A DNA stretch of 64,000 nucleotides from Afipia felis ATCC 53690 (GTDB taxonomy: Bacteria; Pseudomonadota; Alphaproteobacteria; Rhizobiales; Xanthobacteraceae), in contig NZ_KB375270.1 in the NCBI RefSeq assembly GCF_000314735.2, positions 992,001 through 1,056,000 on the forward strand. Direction: 5' to 3'. Both the position numbers and the translations under genes were made by a program. Positions 9,249 through 19,354 of this stretch are shown one piece after another. Numbering within the stretch: the first letter of the stretch is position 1; each line of letters starts with the position of its first letter. A model generated the notes under the pieces. It was not told the origin of the DNA. It did no database searches and saw nothing but the letters and a program-made list of their open reading frames with translations.

Positions 9249-9659
9249 TCACCACATATTGAGAACAAGACGGGCTTCATCGGACATCCGGTCCGGCGTC
9301 CACGGCGGTTCCCAGATTACGTTCACAGTCACCGGGCCAACGCCCGGCACGCTTGCGATGGCGTTCTCGACGAAATTCGGCAGATCGCCGGCGGCGGGAC
9401 AGTTCGGCGTGGTCAGCGTCATTTGCACGTCCACGGCCCGGTCGTCCTTGATGTCGACCTTATAGATCAAACCGAGTTCGTAGATGTCGGCCGGAATTTC
9501 CGGGTCATAGACGGTTTTCAGCGCGGCCACGATGTCCGCCCCAAGCCGTTCGGTTTCCTCCGGCGCCAGCGCCGAGGTGGTGTCCACCCGGTTCGCAGCG
9601 TCGGCCGGTTTTTCAGTGGCGGCCTCTGCCGTCTTCTCTGCGGAATCTGCTTCGCTCAT
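9249..9659 (-). CDS. sufT: SUF system protein SufT (DUF59/MIP18 family)
   Basis: The 136-residue protein has an acidic Ala/Glu/Asp-rich N terminus (about 35 residues) and then a DUF59 domain with the conserved DPEIPADIYELGLIY and the cysteine-containing TTPNCPAAGDLP. DUF59 proteins in suf operons aid Fe-S cluster maturation, probably at the transfer step. Its ATG overlaps the sufS stop in an ATGA, which suggests translational coupling. Confidence 0.88.
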   Translation of the reverse strand: MSEADSAEKTAEAATEKPADAANRVDTTSALAPEETERLGADIVAALKTVYDPEIPADIYELGLIYKVDIKDDRAVDVQMTLTTPNCPAAGDLPNFVENAIASVPGVGPVTVNVIWEPPWTPDRMSDEARLVLNMW

Positions 9660-10897
9660 GAGAAAAGCTCTCCTGCCTTGACAAGCGCCTGTGCCAGGTG
9701 ATCGACCTCGGCCCGGGTATTATACATCCCGAACGAGGCCCGGCAGGTCGCCGTCACGTTGAATCGCTCCAGAAGCGGCATCACGCAATGCGTACCTGCC
9801 CGCACCGCGATGCCCGCCCGGTCGATGACGGTCGCCACATCGTGCGGATGCGCGCCCTTCATCTCAAACGAAATCACCGGCCCCTTGTTCTTCGCGGTGC
9901 CGATCAGCCGCAGCGAATTGATCTCGCGCAGCCGCTCGGTGGCGTAGACGAGCAGATCGTGCTCATGGGCTGCGATGCGCTCCTTGCCGATGGAGTTCAC
10001 GTAATCGATCGCGGCACCGAGCCCGATCGACTCAACGATCGCCGGCGTGCCCGCCTCGAACTTGTGCGGCGGGTCGCCATAAGTAACCCAGTCCTGCGCT
10101 ACCTCGCGGATCATCTCGCCGCCGCCGTTGAACGGGCGCATCGCGACCAGATGCTCGTATTTGGCGTACAGCGCGCCGATCCCGGTCGGGCCGTAAATCT
10201 TGTGCCCGGTGCAGACGTAGAAGTCGCAATCGATGTCCTGCACATCGATCGTCATATGCACGGCAGCCTGGCTGCCGTCGACCAGCACCGGAATGCCCCG
10301 CGCATGCGCGATCCGGACGACCTCCTTCACCGGCACCACGGTGCCGAGTGCGTTCGACATCTGGGTGATGGCAACGAGCTTGGTCTTCGATGTCAGGAGC
10401 TTCTCGAATTCCTCGATCAGAAAATTGCCTTCATCGTCCACCGGCGCCCATTTCAGCACCGCACCCTTGCGCTCCCGCAAAAAGTGCCACGGCACGATAT
10501 TGGAATGATGCTCCATGATCGAGAGAACGATCTCGTCGCCCTCCTTGATATTCGGTTCGCCCCATGACGACGCCACGAGGTTGATCGCCTCGGTCGCGTT
10601 GCGGGTGAAAATGATCTCTTCCCTGCGTGCGGCATTGAGGAACGCGGCAACCTTGGTACGGCCGCCCTCATAGGCATCCGTCGCCGCATTGGCGAGATAA
10701 TGCAAGCCGCGATGTACGTTGGCGTATTCAGAATGATAAGCCTGCGTCATCCGTTCCAGCACAGCGTTCGGCTTCTGCGCCGACGCAGCGTTGTCGAGAT
10801 ACACCAGCGGCTTGCCGTACACCTTCGTCGCCAGCGCGGGAAAATCCGCCCGGATTTTCTCGACGTCATATGAGCCATTGGCGACCGCGGGATGCAT
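9656..10897 (-). CDS. sufS: SufS cysteine desulfurase (type II)
   Basis: This PLP enzyme removes sulfur from cysteine as an enzyme-bound persulfide for Fe-S assembly. The 413-residue product shows the PLP lysine in CTGHKIYGPTG (Lys233), the LVDGSQAAVH aspartate region and the active-site cysteine in RAGTHCVMPL (Cys371). Most SufS proteins read RAGHHC here, so Thr replaces the first His. The start at 10897 lies 2 bases after the sufD stop, behind a GGGGGTGA tract; an alternative ATG at 10921 would overlap sufD by 22 bases. No sufE gene is present in the window, so its usual sulfur-accepting partner must be encoded elsewhere. Confidence 0.92.
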   Translation of the reverse strand: MHPAVANGSYDVEKIRADFPALATKVYGKPLVYLDNAASAQKPNAVLERMTQAYHSEYANVHRGLHYLANAATDAYEGGRTKVAAFLNAARREEIIFTRNATEAINLVASSWGEPNIKEGDEIVLSIMEHHSNIVPWHFLRERKGAVLKWAPVDDEGNFLIEEFEKLLTSKTKLVAITQMSNALGTVVPVKEVVRIAHARGIPVLVDGSQAAVHMTIDVQDIDCDFYVCTGHKIYGPTGIGALYAKYEHLVAMRPFNGGGEMIREVAQDWVTYGDPPHKFEAGTPAIVESIGLGAAIDYVNSIGKERIAAHEHDLLVYATERLREINSLRLIGTAKNKGPVISFEMKGAHPHDVATVIDRAGIAVRAGTHCVMPLLERFNVTATCRASFGMYNTRAEVDHLAQALVKAGELFS

Positions 10898-10899
10898 CG

Positions 10900-12210
10900 T
10901 CACCCCCGCGCCGCCAGCCATCGCTCGGCTGTCGCAATTGCGATGTCACGCAAATCGTCATCGACGATGGACTCGATCGCTTCGCCGACGAAGGCCGCGA
11001 TCAGAAGACCCTGCGCTTCCTTCTCCGGCAAACCACGTGCACGGAGATAGAACAGTAACTCCTCGTCGATCGCGCCCGCGGTTGCACCGTGGCCGCAAGC
11101 CACGTCGTCCGCGAAAATCTCGAGCTCCGGCTTGTTGTCGGCCTCCGCCTCATCGGACAGAAGAAGCGCGCGCGTCATCATCTTGCCGTCAGTCTTCTGT
11201 GCGATCTGACGGACGATGATGCGGCCCTGGAATACCGAGTGGGACTGATCGTCCAGCACCGCGCGGAACACCTCACGGCTGATGCAGTTCGGTACCGTAT
11301 GGTCGACGATCAGCGTGGTGTCGCCATGACGACGGCTGCCGAGCAGGTTCACGCCGTTAGTCGACAGTTCGCTCCCCTCACCCGCGAAGGTGATGAAGCC
11401 CTGATAACGGCTGACCGCAGCACCTTGCGTGAGACCAAACGTATTCAGCTTGACGCGTGCGCCGAGCCGGAACGCTGCCGTAGTGATGTTGGCAGCATCA
11501 CGCGCGTCTTCCATCAGGCGCACATGCTGCAGCTCGGTGTCATCGCCGACCGACACTTCCACCTGATCGTAAACCTGATAGGCCGACGCGCCCTCGGCAC
11601 CGACGAAGCTCTCGACCAGCGTCACGCGGGCCTTGTTGCCGATCCGGACATGCGAGCGCGTCACGGCCGAGGCCGACGATGCGGTTGCGATATGCGCGAT
11701 ATGAAGCGGCTGGTTCAGGGTCACACCGTCATCCACGGTCACGACCAAGCCATCGGTCGCCAATGCCGTGTTCAGCGAGATCATCGCGTCAGACGCAACC
11801 TTCGTCTTCAGCAGATCGGCGTTGCCCTCGCCCAGCGCATCGCGCAGCGTTTGCACGCGAACACCTTTCTCAAGCGACGACAGATCGGATAACTCGGGCG
11901 CGAACACGCCGTCCACCAGCGTCAGGCGGCAGGTATTCTCGATGCCCAGCGCAGCGATGGCCTTTGCGGCCAGTGCCAGCGTTGCCTTTTCCGGTGCCGG
12001 AGCAAGCAGATTGACCGTGCGTAAAAGCGCGCGCAGGTCGGTATACTTCCATTCCTCGATCCGCCGATGCGGCAAGCCACGCTCAGCAAAATCATCGAAG
12101 GCCGCCTTGCGTGCACTCGCGACCAGGCCATCGCCCGGCAGGCGCGAGCGCGCCTCGGCGAACAAGTCGCCGTATGGCTGCTCCGTCGGTTTGACCAATG
12201 CAACGTTCAT
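10900..12210 (-). CDS. sufD: SufD scaffold subunit
   Basis: The 436-residue protein is SufD, which pairs with SufB and the ATPase SufC in the SufBC2D scaffold on which Fe-S clusters are built. Evidence: the N-terminal LPHRRIEEWKYTDLRALL segment, the beta-helical core with repeated short strands, and the C-terminal SDEAEADNKPELEIFADDVACGHGATAGAIDEELLFYLRARG, a hallmark of the SufB/SufD family. It lies 12 bases after sufC and just before sufS in one operon. Confidence 0.93.
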   Translation of the reverse strand: MNVALVKPTEQPYGDLFAEARSRLPGDGLVASARKAAFDDFAERGLPHRRIEEWKYTDLRALLRTVNLLAPAPEKATLALAAKAIAALGIENTCRLTLVDGVFAPELSDLSSLEKGVRVQTLRDALGEGNADLLKTKVASDAMISLNTALATDGLVVTVDDGVTLNQPLHIAHIATASSASAVTRSHVRIGNKARVTLVESFVGAEGASAYQVYDQVEVSVGDDTELQHVRLMEDARDAANITTAAFRLGARVKLNTFGLTQGAAVSRYQGFITFAGEGSELSTNGVNLLGSRRHGDTTLIVDHTVPNCISREVFRAVLDDQSHSVFQGRIIVRQIAQKTDGKMMTRALLLSDEAEADNKPELEIFADDVACGHGATAGAIDEELLFYLRARGLPEKEAQGLLIAAFVGEAIESIVDDDLRDIAIATAERWLAARG

Positions 12211-12222
12211 CGCAATATCCGC

Positions 12223-12984
12223 CTACGCCGCTTTATCTTCGAACTGCGCATAGCCGGACTTCTCCAGCTCCAGCGCAAGATCCTTGCCACCGCTCTTCAC
12301 GACGCGCCCCTTCGACATCACGTGGACGAAGTCCGGCACGATGTAGTTGAGCAACCGCTGATAGTGCGTGATGACGATCATCGAACGGCTCGGTGCGCGC
12401 AGGGCGTTGACTCCGTCTGCCGCGATGCGCAGCGCGTCGATGTCGAGACCGGAATCCATTTCATCAAGGATGCACAGGCTCGGCTCGAACAGCGCCATCT
12501 GCAGCACTTCGTTGCGCTTCTTCTCACCGCCGGAGAACCCGACATTGACGCCGCGCTTGAGCATATCCTGCGGAATGTTCAGCCGGGCCGAAACTTCGCG
12601 AACCTTCTTGAGGAAATCCGGCGTCGAGAATTCGCTCTCGCCACGCGCTTTGCGCTGCGCATTCAGCGCAGTGCGCAGGAACGTCATGGTGGCGACGCCC
12701 GGAATTTCCATCGGGTACTGGAACGCGAGGAACACACCCTTGGCGGCACGCTCGTCCGGCTCCATCTCCAAAAGGTCTTCACCCTTGAACAGAATTTCGC
12801 CGCCGGTGACATCGTAACCGGGCTTGCCCGCGATGACGTGCGACAGCGTCGACTTGCCCGAGCCGTTCGGCCCCATGATCGCGTGAACTTCGCCTTCGTT
12901 CACGGTGAGGTCGAGACCATGCAGGATCTCGTTGTCCTCGACTTGAACCTTGAGGCCTTTGACTTCGAGTAACGCGGTCATCAT
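12223..12984 (-). CDS. sufC: SufC ATPase
   Basis: This 253-residue ABC-type ATPase powers the SufBCD scaffold; unlike transporters it is soluble. Walker A is GPNGSGKST (residues 38-46), the signature is FSGGEKKRNE, Walker B is ILDEMDSGLD, and a switch histidine follows in VITHYQR. Its ATG overlaps the stop of the small membrane-protein gene (ATGA) and is preceded by GGAAAGG, so translation is probably coupled. A second in-frame ATG follows directly. Confidence 0.95.
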   Translation of the reverse strand: MMTALLEVKGLKVQVEDNEILHGLDLTVNEGEVHAIMGPNGSGKSTLSHVIAGKPGYDVTGGEILFKGEDLLEMEPDERAAKGVFLAFQYPMEIPGVATMTFLRTALNAQRKARGESEFSTPDFLKKVREVSARLNIPQDMLKRGVNVGFSGGEKKRNEVLQMALFEPSLCILDEMDSGLDIDALRIAADGVNALRAPSRSMIVITHYQRLLNYIVPDFVHVMSKGRVVKSGGKDLALELEKSGYAQFEDKAA

Positions 12985-13253
12985 TTTGCCTTTCCAGAAT
13001 TATCAACACTGCCCCATCGCCAGCGCCAGTCTCCGTCCGTCTTTTGTCGAGTGACGAAAACCATCACACCGGTAGCGACGGCAAGCGCGGCTATCGCAGA
13101 CAGCCATGAAGTAAACGTTTGATCGTGATGGGTGAGACGTGTCACGACAGCCAGAACCACCGCGACATACACTACGATTAAAGCCCACCCTTCCCAGGTG
13201 ACAGGCGTCGCGCCGTAGCCATATGCCTTTGGCCTGAACCAGAACCTGCTCAC
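12981..13253 (-). CDS. Small two-helix membrane protein inside the suf operon
   Basis: This 90-residue protein is not one I recognise. It begins MSRFWFRPKAYGYGATPVTWEGW, followed by two hydrophobic segments (about residues 24-41 and 48-66) and a Trp/Arg-rich tail (DWRWRWGSVDNSGKAK). That predicts a hairpin membrane protein with both ends on one side. It starts 2 bases after the sufB stop and its own stop overlaps the sufC start, so it is co-translated with core Fe-S genes. Known SufBCD complexes are soluble, so a membrane partner would be unusual. A role in Fe-S assembly is only inferred from position. Confidence 0.75.
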   Translation of the reverse strand: MSRFWFRPKAYGYGATPVTWEGWALIVVYVAVVLAVVTRLTHHDQTFTSWLSAIAALAVATGVMVFVTRQKTDGDWRWRWGSVDNSGKAK

Positions 13254-13255
13254 GG

Positions 13256-14755
<1,500 letters not shown>

Positions 14756-14818
14756 TTGACTTCTCCGCTCGCGGTTTCAAGGACCGCAGTGGGCCAACTT
14801 TGGATGTCGGACGTTCTT

Positions 14819-14849
14819 GTTATCGTCTATTTTTTAGAACGGTTCAAGC
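14819..14849 (-). promoter_or_regulatory. Probable sufB promoter with Irr-like inverted repeat
   Basis: Read on the minus strand, TTGAAC and GATAAC are 17 bases apart, and an AT-rich imperfect palindrome overlaps the -35 element. On the plus strand the palindrome reads TTTAGAA-CGG-TTCAAG (14833-14848). It resembles iron control elements bound by Irr in Rhizobiales (half-site TTTAGAA, 3-base spacer, then a TTC half-site). It also overlaps the last codons of the upstream desulfurase gene. This is a consensus match from memory, not a scored hit. Confidence 0.4.
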
Positions 14850-16001
14850 GACGGCATCCGACCCTTTAACTAGTACGTTTGAGAGGGATATCCAAGCCTC
14901 CAGAAGGTATTGAACCTCCGCCTCTGTGGTGTCCCAGCCCAGACTCAAACGCACGGCTCCCTGAGCCTTAATGGGATCAACTCCCATCGCCGTCAGCACG
15001 GGCGAGGCATGGACTTTTCCGGAGGAACAGGCCGAGCCGGATGACACTGCCATCCCTTCCAGATCGAAGGCAATCACGGCGGTTTCCGCCTTCATGCCAG
15101 GCGCTGAGAATAAGGTGGTGTTTGGCAGTCGTGGAACATCGCTGGAAAAGATCGTGATTTCAGGCGTTACCGAGCGGAGGCCCGACTCGAGCTTGGCCCG
15201 AAGCTTTTGCATTCGCGCTGTTGCAGCCGCACCCGCATCGAGATACGCGGCCACGGCGGCTCCAAACGCAGCAATCCCGGGGAGGTTTTCGGTTCCGCCC
15301 CTACGGCCCTTCTCCTGACCTCCGGCGGAGACCAGCGGCTCAAAACCGGCAAGGCGTTCGGTCAGGATCAAAGCACCAGTGCCCTTGGGGCCACCAATCT
15401 TGTGCGCAGAAATTGATAGAAGATCAGCGCCCAACAAATTGATATCAATATCAATTTTTCCAAATCCCTGGACTGCATCGACGTGCAGGATGCCGTGGGC
15501 GGCATGGACGAGTTCCGCTATTTCCGCGATCGGCTGGATCGCTCCCGTCTCGTTATTGGCGAGCATCACCGAGACCAGTGCCGGTTCACCTTTCTCAAGG
15601 AGGGACTGCAACCGCCCAACGTCCACAACGCCGGAGGGTGTCACTGGGGCGGTATGCACATTCTCAACCGGGAAACGGCCGCCGGATCGTACGGAGGAAT
15701 GCTCGATCGCGGAGACAATCAACCGCGTCGCTACATCGCCGTTACGGCGCAATCCAGGCGTGAGTGCGAGCGCATTGGCCTCGGTTCCACCGGAGGTGAA
15801 AACCACATCAGCACTGCGTGCGCCAAGTGCCTTGGCAATGTTGGCGCGGGCATCTTCGATGATTTTCCGCGCGGCCCGGCCTTCCGCGTGAACTGAGGAC
15901 GGGTTCCCCTGCAGATCCATGGCCTGCAGCATCACCGCCTTGGCCTGCGAGCGCATCGGCGCAGTGGCGTTCCAGTCGAGATAGACACGTGTTTTTGCCA
16001 T
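14844..16001 (-). CDS. Cysteine desulfurase, NifS/IscS type (type I)
   Basis: The 385-residue PLP enzyme has the lysine in SAHKIGGPKG (Lys201), the VDAVQGFGK aspartate region, the GGGQE-like AGGQEKGRRGGTEN loop and the catalytic cysteine in SSGSACSSGK (Cys325), all typical of type I desulfurases. The start at 16001 (MAKTRVYLDWNATAP) fits the family; the open frame extends 9 codons further. It lies 88 bases before sufB on the same strand, so the cluster has two different desulfurases, this one and SufS. Whether it feeds SufBCD or thiolation of other targets is not shown by the sequence. Confidence 0.9.
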   Translation of the reverse strand: MAKTRVYLDWNATAPMRSQAKAVMLQAMDLQGNPSSVHAEGRAARKIIEDARANIAKALGARSADVVFTSGGTEANALALTPGLRRNGDVATRLIVSAIEHSSVRSGGRFPVENVHTAPVTPSGVVDVGRLQSLLEKGEPALVSVMLANNETGAIQPIAEIAELVHAAHGILHVDAVQGFGKIDIDINLLGADLLSISAHKIGGPKGTGALILTERLAGFEPLVSAGGQEKGRRGGTENLPGIAAFGAAVAAYLDAGAAATARMQKLRAKLESGLRSVTPEITIFSSDVPRLPNTTLFSAPGMKAETAVIAFDLEGMAVSSGSACSSGKVHASPVLTAMGVDPIKAQGAVRLSLGWDTTEAEVQYLLEAWISLSNVLVKGSDAVA

Positions 16002-16230
16002 TTGCCGCCCGATCGCACCAACCATCACATCAACTCATTGCACTGTCGTGGTTTTCTGGCCTGTTGCGGTAATTCGCGGCGCAATATGCTTGCTTTTTCA
16101 CCTGCCACCCATGTTAGAAGTCGGCCTCGTATTCGGGCGCCCTTCCTTGGCGTGGCAGCATTCTGACATTTGGCTGCGACACAGGTTTGGCGGGCACGGC
16201 GTTGAACGAGCATATTCTTTAAGGACCACG

Positions 16231-16878
16231 ATGCCTGAAGTTATTTTCACCGGCCCCGCCGGCCGTCTTGAAGGACGCTATCACCCCGCGAAGCAGAAGA
16301 ACGCCCCGATTGCGATGGTGTTGCATCCGCATCCGCAATTCCAGGGTAACATGAATCACCCGATCGTTTATCAGGTGTATTATTCATTCGTTGCTCGTGG
16401 CTTTTCTGTGCTGCGCTTCAATTTTCGCGGCGTCGGCCGCAGCCAGGGCTCGTTCGACCACGGCACCGGGGAATTGTCTGATGCGGCGGCAGCGCTCGAC
16501 TGGGCACAGACGATCAATCCCGAGGCGCGCGCCTGCTGGGTCGCCGGATTCTCATTCGGCGCATGGATCGGCATGCAGCTTTTGATGCGCCGTCCGGAGG
16601 TCGAGGGCTTCATCTCGATTGCGCCGGAGCCGAACCGCTACGACTTCTCCTTCCTCGCGCCCTGCCCGTCATCGGGTCTCATCGTTCACGGCGACAAGGA
16701 CATCGTCGCGCCCGCGAAGGACGTCAACACGCTGGTCGAGAAGCTCAAGACGCAGAAGGGCATCGTGATCGACCAGCAGGTCATCCCAGGCGCCAATCAC
16801 TTCTTCCAGGACCGGCTCGAACCGCTGATGGAATCGATCACGTCCTATCTGGATATGCGCCTCGCCAACGTGCGCTGA
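16231..16878 (+). CDS. Alpha/beta hydrolase, small YqiA/DUF3530-like type
   Basis: The 215-residue protein has a complete alpha/beta hydrolase triad: nucleophile Ser108 in GFSFG, an aspartate in VHGDKDIVAP, and a histidine in GANHFFQ. HPHPQFQGNMNHPI near the N terminus is the oxyanion region found in this family of short hydrolases. The ATG at 16231 has an AAGGA ribosome site 6 bases upstream; an open frame reaching back to 16048 is ignored. It is divergent from the desulfurase gene and convergent with anmK (9-base gap). The substrate is unknown. Confidence 0.88.
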   Translation: MPEVIFTGPAGRLEGRYHPAKQKNAPIAMVLHPHPQFQGNMNHPIVYQVYYSFVARGFSVLRFNFRGVGRSQGSFDHGTGELSDAAAALDWAQTINPEARACWVAGFSFGAWIGMQLLMRRPEVEGFISIAPEPNRYDFSFLAPCPSSGLIVHGDKDIVAPAKDVNTLVEKLKTQKGIVIDQQVIPGANHFFQDRLEPLMESITSYLDMRLANVR

Positions 16879-16887
16879 GACTCACAC

Positions 16888-17985
16888 TTACGGACGCGCC
16901 AGCACGCCGCCGCTCAGCGGCGCGCTGACGCCCGTGGTGCCGGGATAAGTCAGCGGCAATCCCTTGAGACTACGCACTGCGAGATAGGCGAACGCCTGCG
17001 CCTCGATGGCGTCACCCTGCCAGCCGAGATCGTGGCCCGTCACAACCGGCATCGGCGCCAATCGCTCGGACAGCATCTGCATCAATGTCGGATTGTTGGC
17101 ACCACCGCCAACCACGATCCAGCTCGCTGGCTGGTTCGGTAACTGATCCACGATCCGCGCGATCGATGCCACAGTAAAAGCGGTGAGCGTCGCGGCACCA
17201 TCCTCGAGCGTCATGCCGTCGACAGCGAAGGACGCAAAATCGTTGCGGTCGAGCGATTTCGGCGCGGGCCTGTCGAAGAACGGATGGTCGAGCGCTTGTG
17301 CTATCCAGTCGGAATCCGGTTCGCCTTGCGCGGCGATCGCGCCGCCGCGGTCCATCGCTTTCCCGATGTGCCGCATCAGATAATCGTCCAGCAGCGCATT
17401 GCCGGGTCCGGTGTCGCAGGCGATCAGCGTCTCGCCGTCGATATAGGTAATGTTGGCGACGCCGCCGATATTGACGATGCAGGCGGGCGTCGCGCAATCG
17501 GCGAGCCGCACCAGAGCGCGATGATAGACCGGCACCAGCGGCGCGCCCTGCCCGCCAGCGGCGACATCAGCGGCGCGGAGATCGTACACCACAGGCAATC
17601 CCAGCGCCTTCGCAAGCCTTTCGCCTTCGCCGATCTGGACCGTCAGCCGGTCGTGCGGCCGATGCAGAACGGTCTGGCCGTGAAAGCCGACGACATCGAC
17701 CGTGGCGCGATCGATCTGGTTTGCCGCGAGAAACGATTCCACCGCCTCGGCATGTGCGCGCGTGATGAGATTTTCGGCGGCTGCAACCTCGGCCGGGCGC
17801 TCCTCGAGCCGCGCGATCTGCGGTGCGGCGTCGAGCGCCTTGTGCAGCAGTACCCGCTCCTCCTCGCTATAGGGCCGGTATCCCGTCGGCCCGAAGGATT
17901 CGATCTGCTCGCCGTCGGTCCGCAGCCACGCGATATCCACCCCGTCGAGCGAGGTGCCGCTCATCAGGCCTATCGCGTTACGCAT
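16888..17985 (-). CDS. anmK: Anhydro-N-acetylmuramic acid kinase
   Basis: AnmK phosphorylates and hydrolyses 1,6-anhydro-N-acetylmuramic acid released during cell-wall recycling, giving MurNAc-6-phosphate. The 365-residue protein begins with the phosphate loop GLMSGTSLDGVD and has GFHGQTVLHRP, NIGGVANITYI and CDTGPGNALLDD, all family signatures. It is divergent from tyrS with 82 bases between the starts; this anmK-tyrS pairing is common in alphaproteobacteria. Confidence 0.95.
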   Translation of the reverse strand: MRNAIGLMSGTSLDGVDIAWLRTDGEQIESFGPTGYRPYSEEERVLLHKALDAAPQIARLEERPAEVAAAENLITRAHAEAVESFLAANQIDRATVDVVGFHGQTVLHRPHDRLTVQIGEGERLAKALGLPVVYDLRAADVAAGGQGAPLVPVYHRALVRLADCATPACIVNIGGVANITYIDGETLIACDTGPGNALLDDYLMRHIGKAMDRGGAIAAQGEPDSDWIAQALDHPFFDRPAPKSLDRNDFASFAVDGMTLEDGAATLTAFTVASIARIVDQLPNQPASWIVVGGGANNPTLMQMLSERLAPMPVVTGHDLGWQGDAIEAQAFAYLAVRSLKGLPLTYPGTTGVSAPLSGGVLARP

Positions 17986-18067
17986 GCCGCCCCTCCGGTT
18001 GAATTGGATGCCGGACCTGATACACCACTGAGCCTCTAAAAATCGCTAAACTGCCAAAGAGTCCCGC

Positions 18068-19339
18068 ATGACCGCCTACAAGTCCGATTTCCTCAATGTG
18101 CTGGAACAGCGCGGACTGATCCATCAGATTTCCGACCCCGCCGCGCTGGACGATGCCTGCGCCAAGGGGCCTATCACAGCCTATGTCGGCTATGACGCGA
18201 CGGCGACCAGTCTGCATATCGGCAACCTGATTTCGGTCACGATGCTCTATTGGCTGCAGCAGACCGGGCACCGCCCGATCACACTGATGGGCGGCGGCAC
18301 CTCCATGGTGGGCGATCCCTCCTTCCGCGACGAGCAGCGCAAGATGCTCGACGAGGCCACAATCGCGTCCAACATCGAAGGCATCAAGAAAATCTTCGGG
18401 CGCATCCTGCGCTACGGCGACGGCCCGACCGATGCCCTGATGATCAACAATGCCGAATGGCTGCTGAAGCTGAACTACGTCTCGTTCCTGCGCGACGTCG
18501 GACGCTACTTCTCGGTCAACCGCATGCTCTCTTTCGATAGCGTGAAGTTGCGGCTCGACCGCGAACAATCGCTGTCGTTCCTCGAATTCAACTACATGAT
18601 CATGCAGGGCTACGATTTCGTCGAGATTAACCGCCGCTACGGTTGCATCCTGCAGATGGGCGGCTCCGACCAGTGGGGCAACATCATCAACGGCGTCGAT
18701 CTCAGCCACCGCATGGGCGGACCGCAGCTTTACGCGCTCACCACGCCGCTGCTCACCACCTCGTCCGGCGCGAAGATGGGTAAGACCGCGAAGGGCGCGG
18801 TCTGGCTCAACGGCGACGTGTTCAGCCCGTACGACTTCTGGCAGTACTTCCGCAACACCGAGGACGCCGATGTTGGCCGCTTCCTCAAGGTGTTCACGCG
18901 TCTGCCGCTCGACGAGATCGCAAAGCTCGAAGCGCTCGGCGGCGCGGAGATCAACGAAGCGAAGAAAATCCTCGCGACCGAAGCGACCGCCGTGGTGCAT
19001 GGCCGCGAGGCCGCCGAGGAAGCGGCCGAAACCGCGCGGCGCACATTCGAGGAAGGCACGATCGCCGAGAGCCTGCCGACAATAGAAATGCGAAAAGACG
19101 GCCGCGATTTTTTCTTCGGACCAGAAGGCCTGCCCATTCTTATTGCCGTTCAACTAGCCGGACTCGCAAAATCGACTGGCGAAGCTCGAAGACACATTGA
19201 AGGGCGGGGTATCAAAGTCAATGACGAGACTGTCACCAGCATCATGATGAAGCTGAATCCTACGCAACATTTAACGCCACAAGGCGTTATCAAACTCTCA
19301 CTCGGAAAAAAACGACACGTTCTGCTGAAGCCGGTCTGA
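18068..19339 (+). CDS. tyrS: Tyrosyl-tRNA synthetase
   Basis: The 423-residue class I synthetase charges tRNA-Tyr. The HIGH motif reads HIGN (in TSLHIGNL) and the KMSKS loop reads KMGKT. The [10 protein letters not shown] tyrosine-binding stretch is present, and an S4-like RNA-binding domain closes the protein (about residues 360-420). The last 250 bases, which encode the S4 part, are less GC-rich than the rest of the gene, but the frame is intact. Confidence 0.96.
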   Translation: MTAYKSDFLNVLEQRGLIHQISDPAALDDACAKGPITAYVGYDATATSLHIGNLISVTMLYWLQQTGHRPITLMGGGTSMVGDPSFRDEQRKMLDEATIASNIEGIKKIFGRILRYGDGPTDALMINNAEWLLKLNYVSFLRDVGRYFSVNRMLSFDSVKLRLDREQSLSFLEFNYMIMQGYDFVEINRRYGCILQMGGSDQWGNIINGVDLSHRMGGPQLYALTTPLLTTSSGAKMGKTAKGAVWLNGDVFSPYDFWQYFRNTEDADVGRFLKVFTRLPLDEIAKLEALGGAEINEAKKILATEATAVVHGREAAEEAAETARRTFEEGTIAESLPTIEMRKDGRDFFFGPEGLPILIAVQLAGLAKSTGEARRHIEGRGIKVNDETVTSIMMKLNPTQHLTPQGVIKLSLGKKRHVLLKPV

Positions 19340-19354
19340 CGGACTTCGTGCCGT

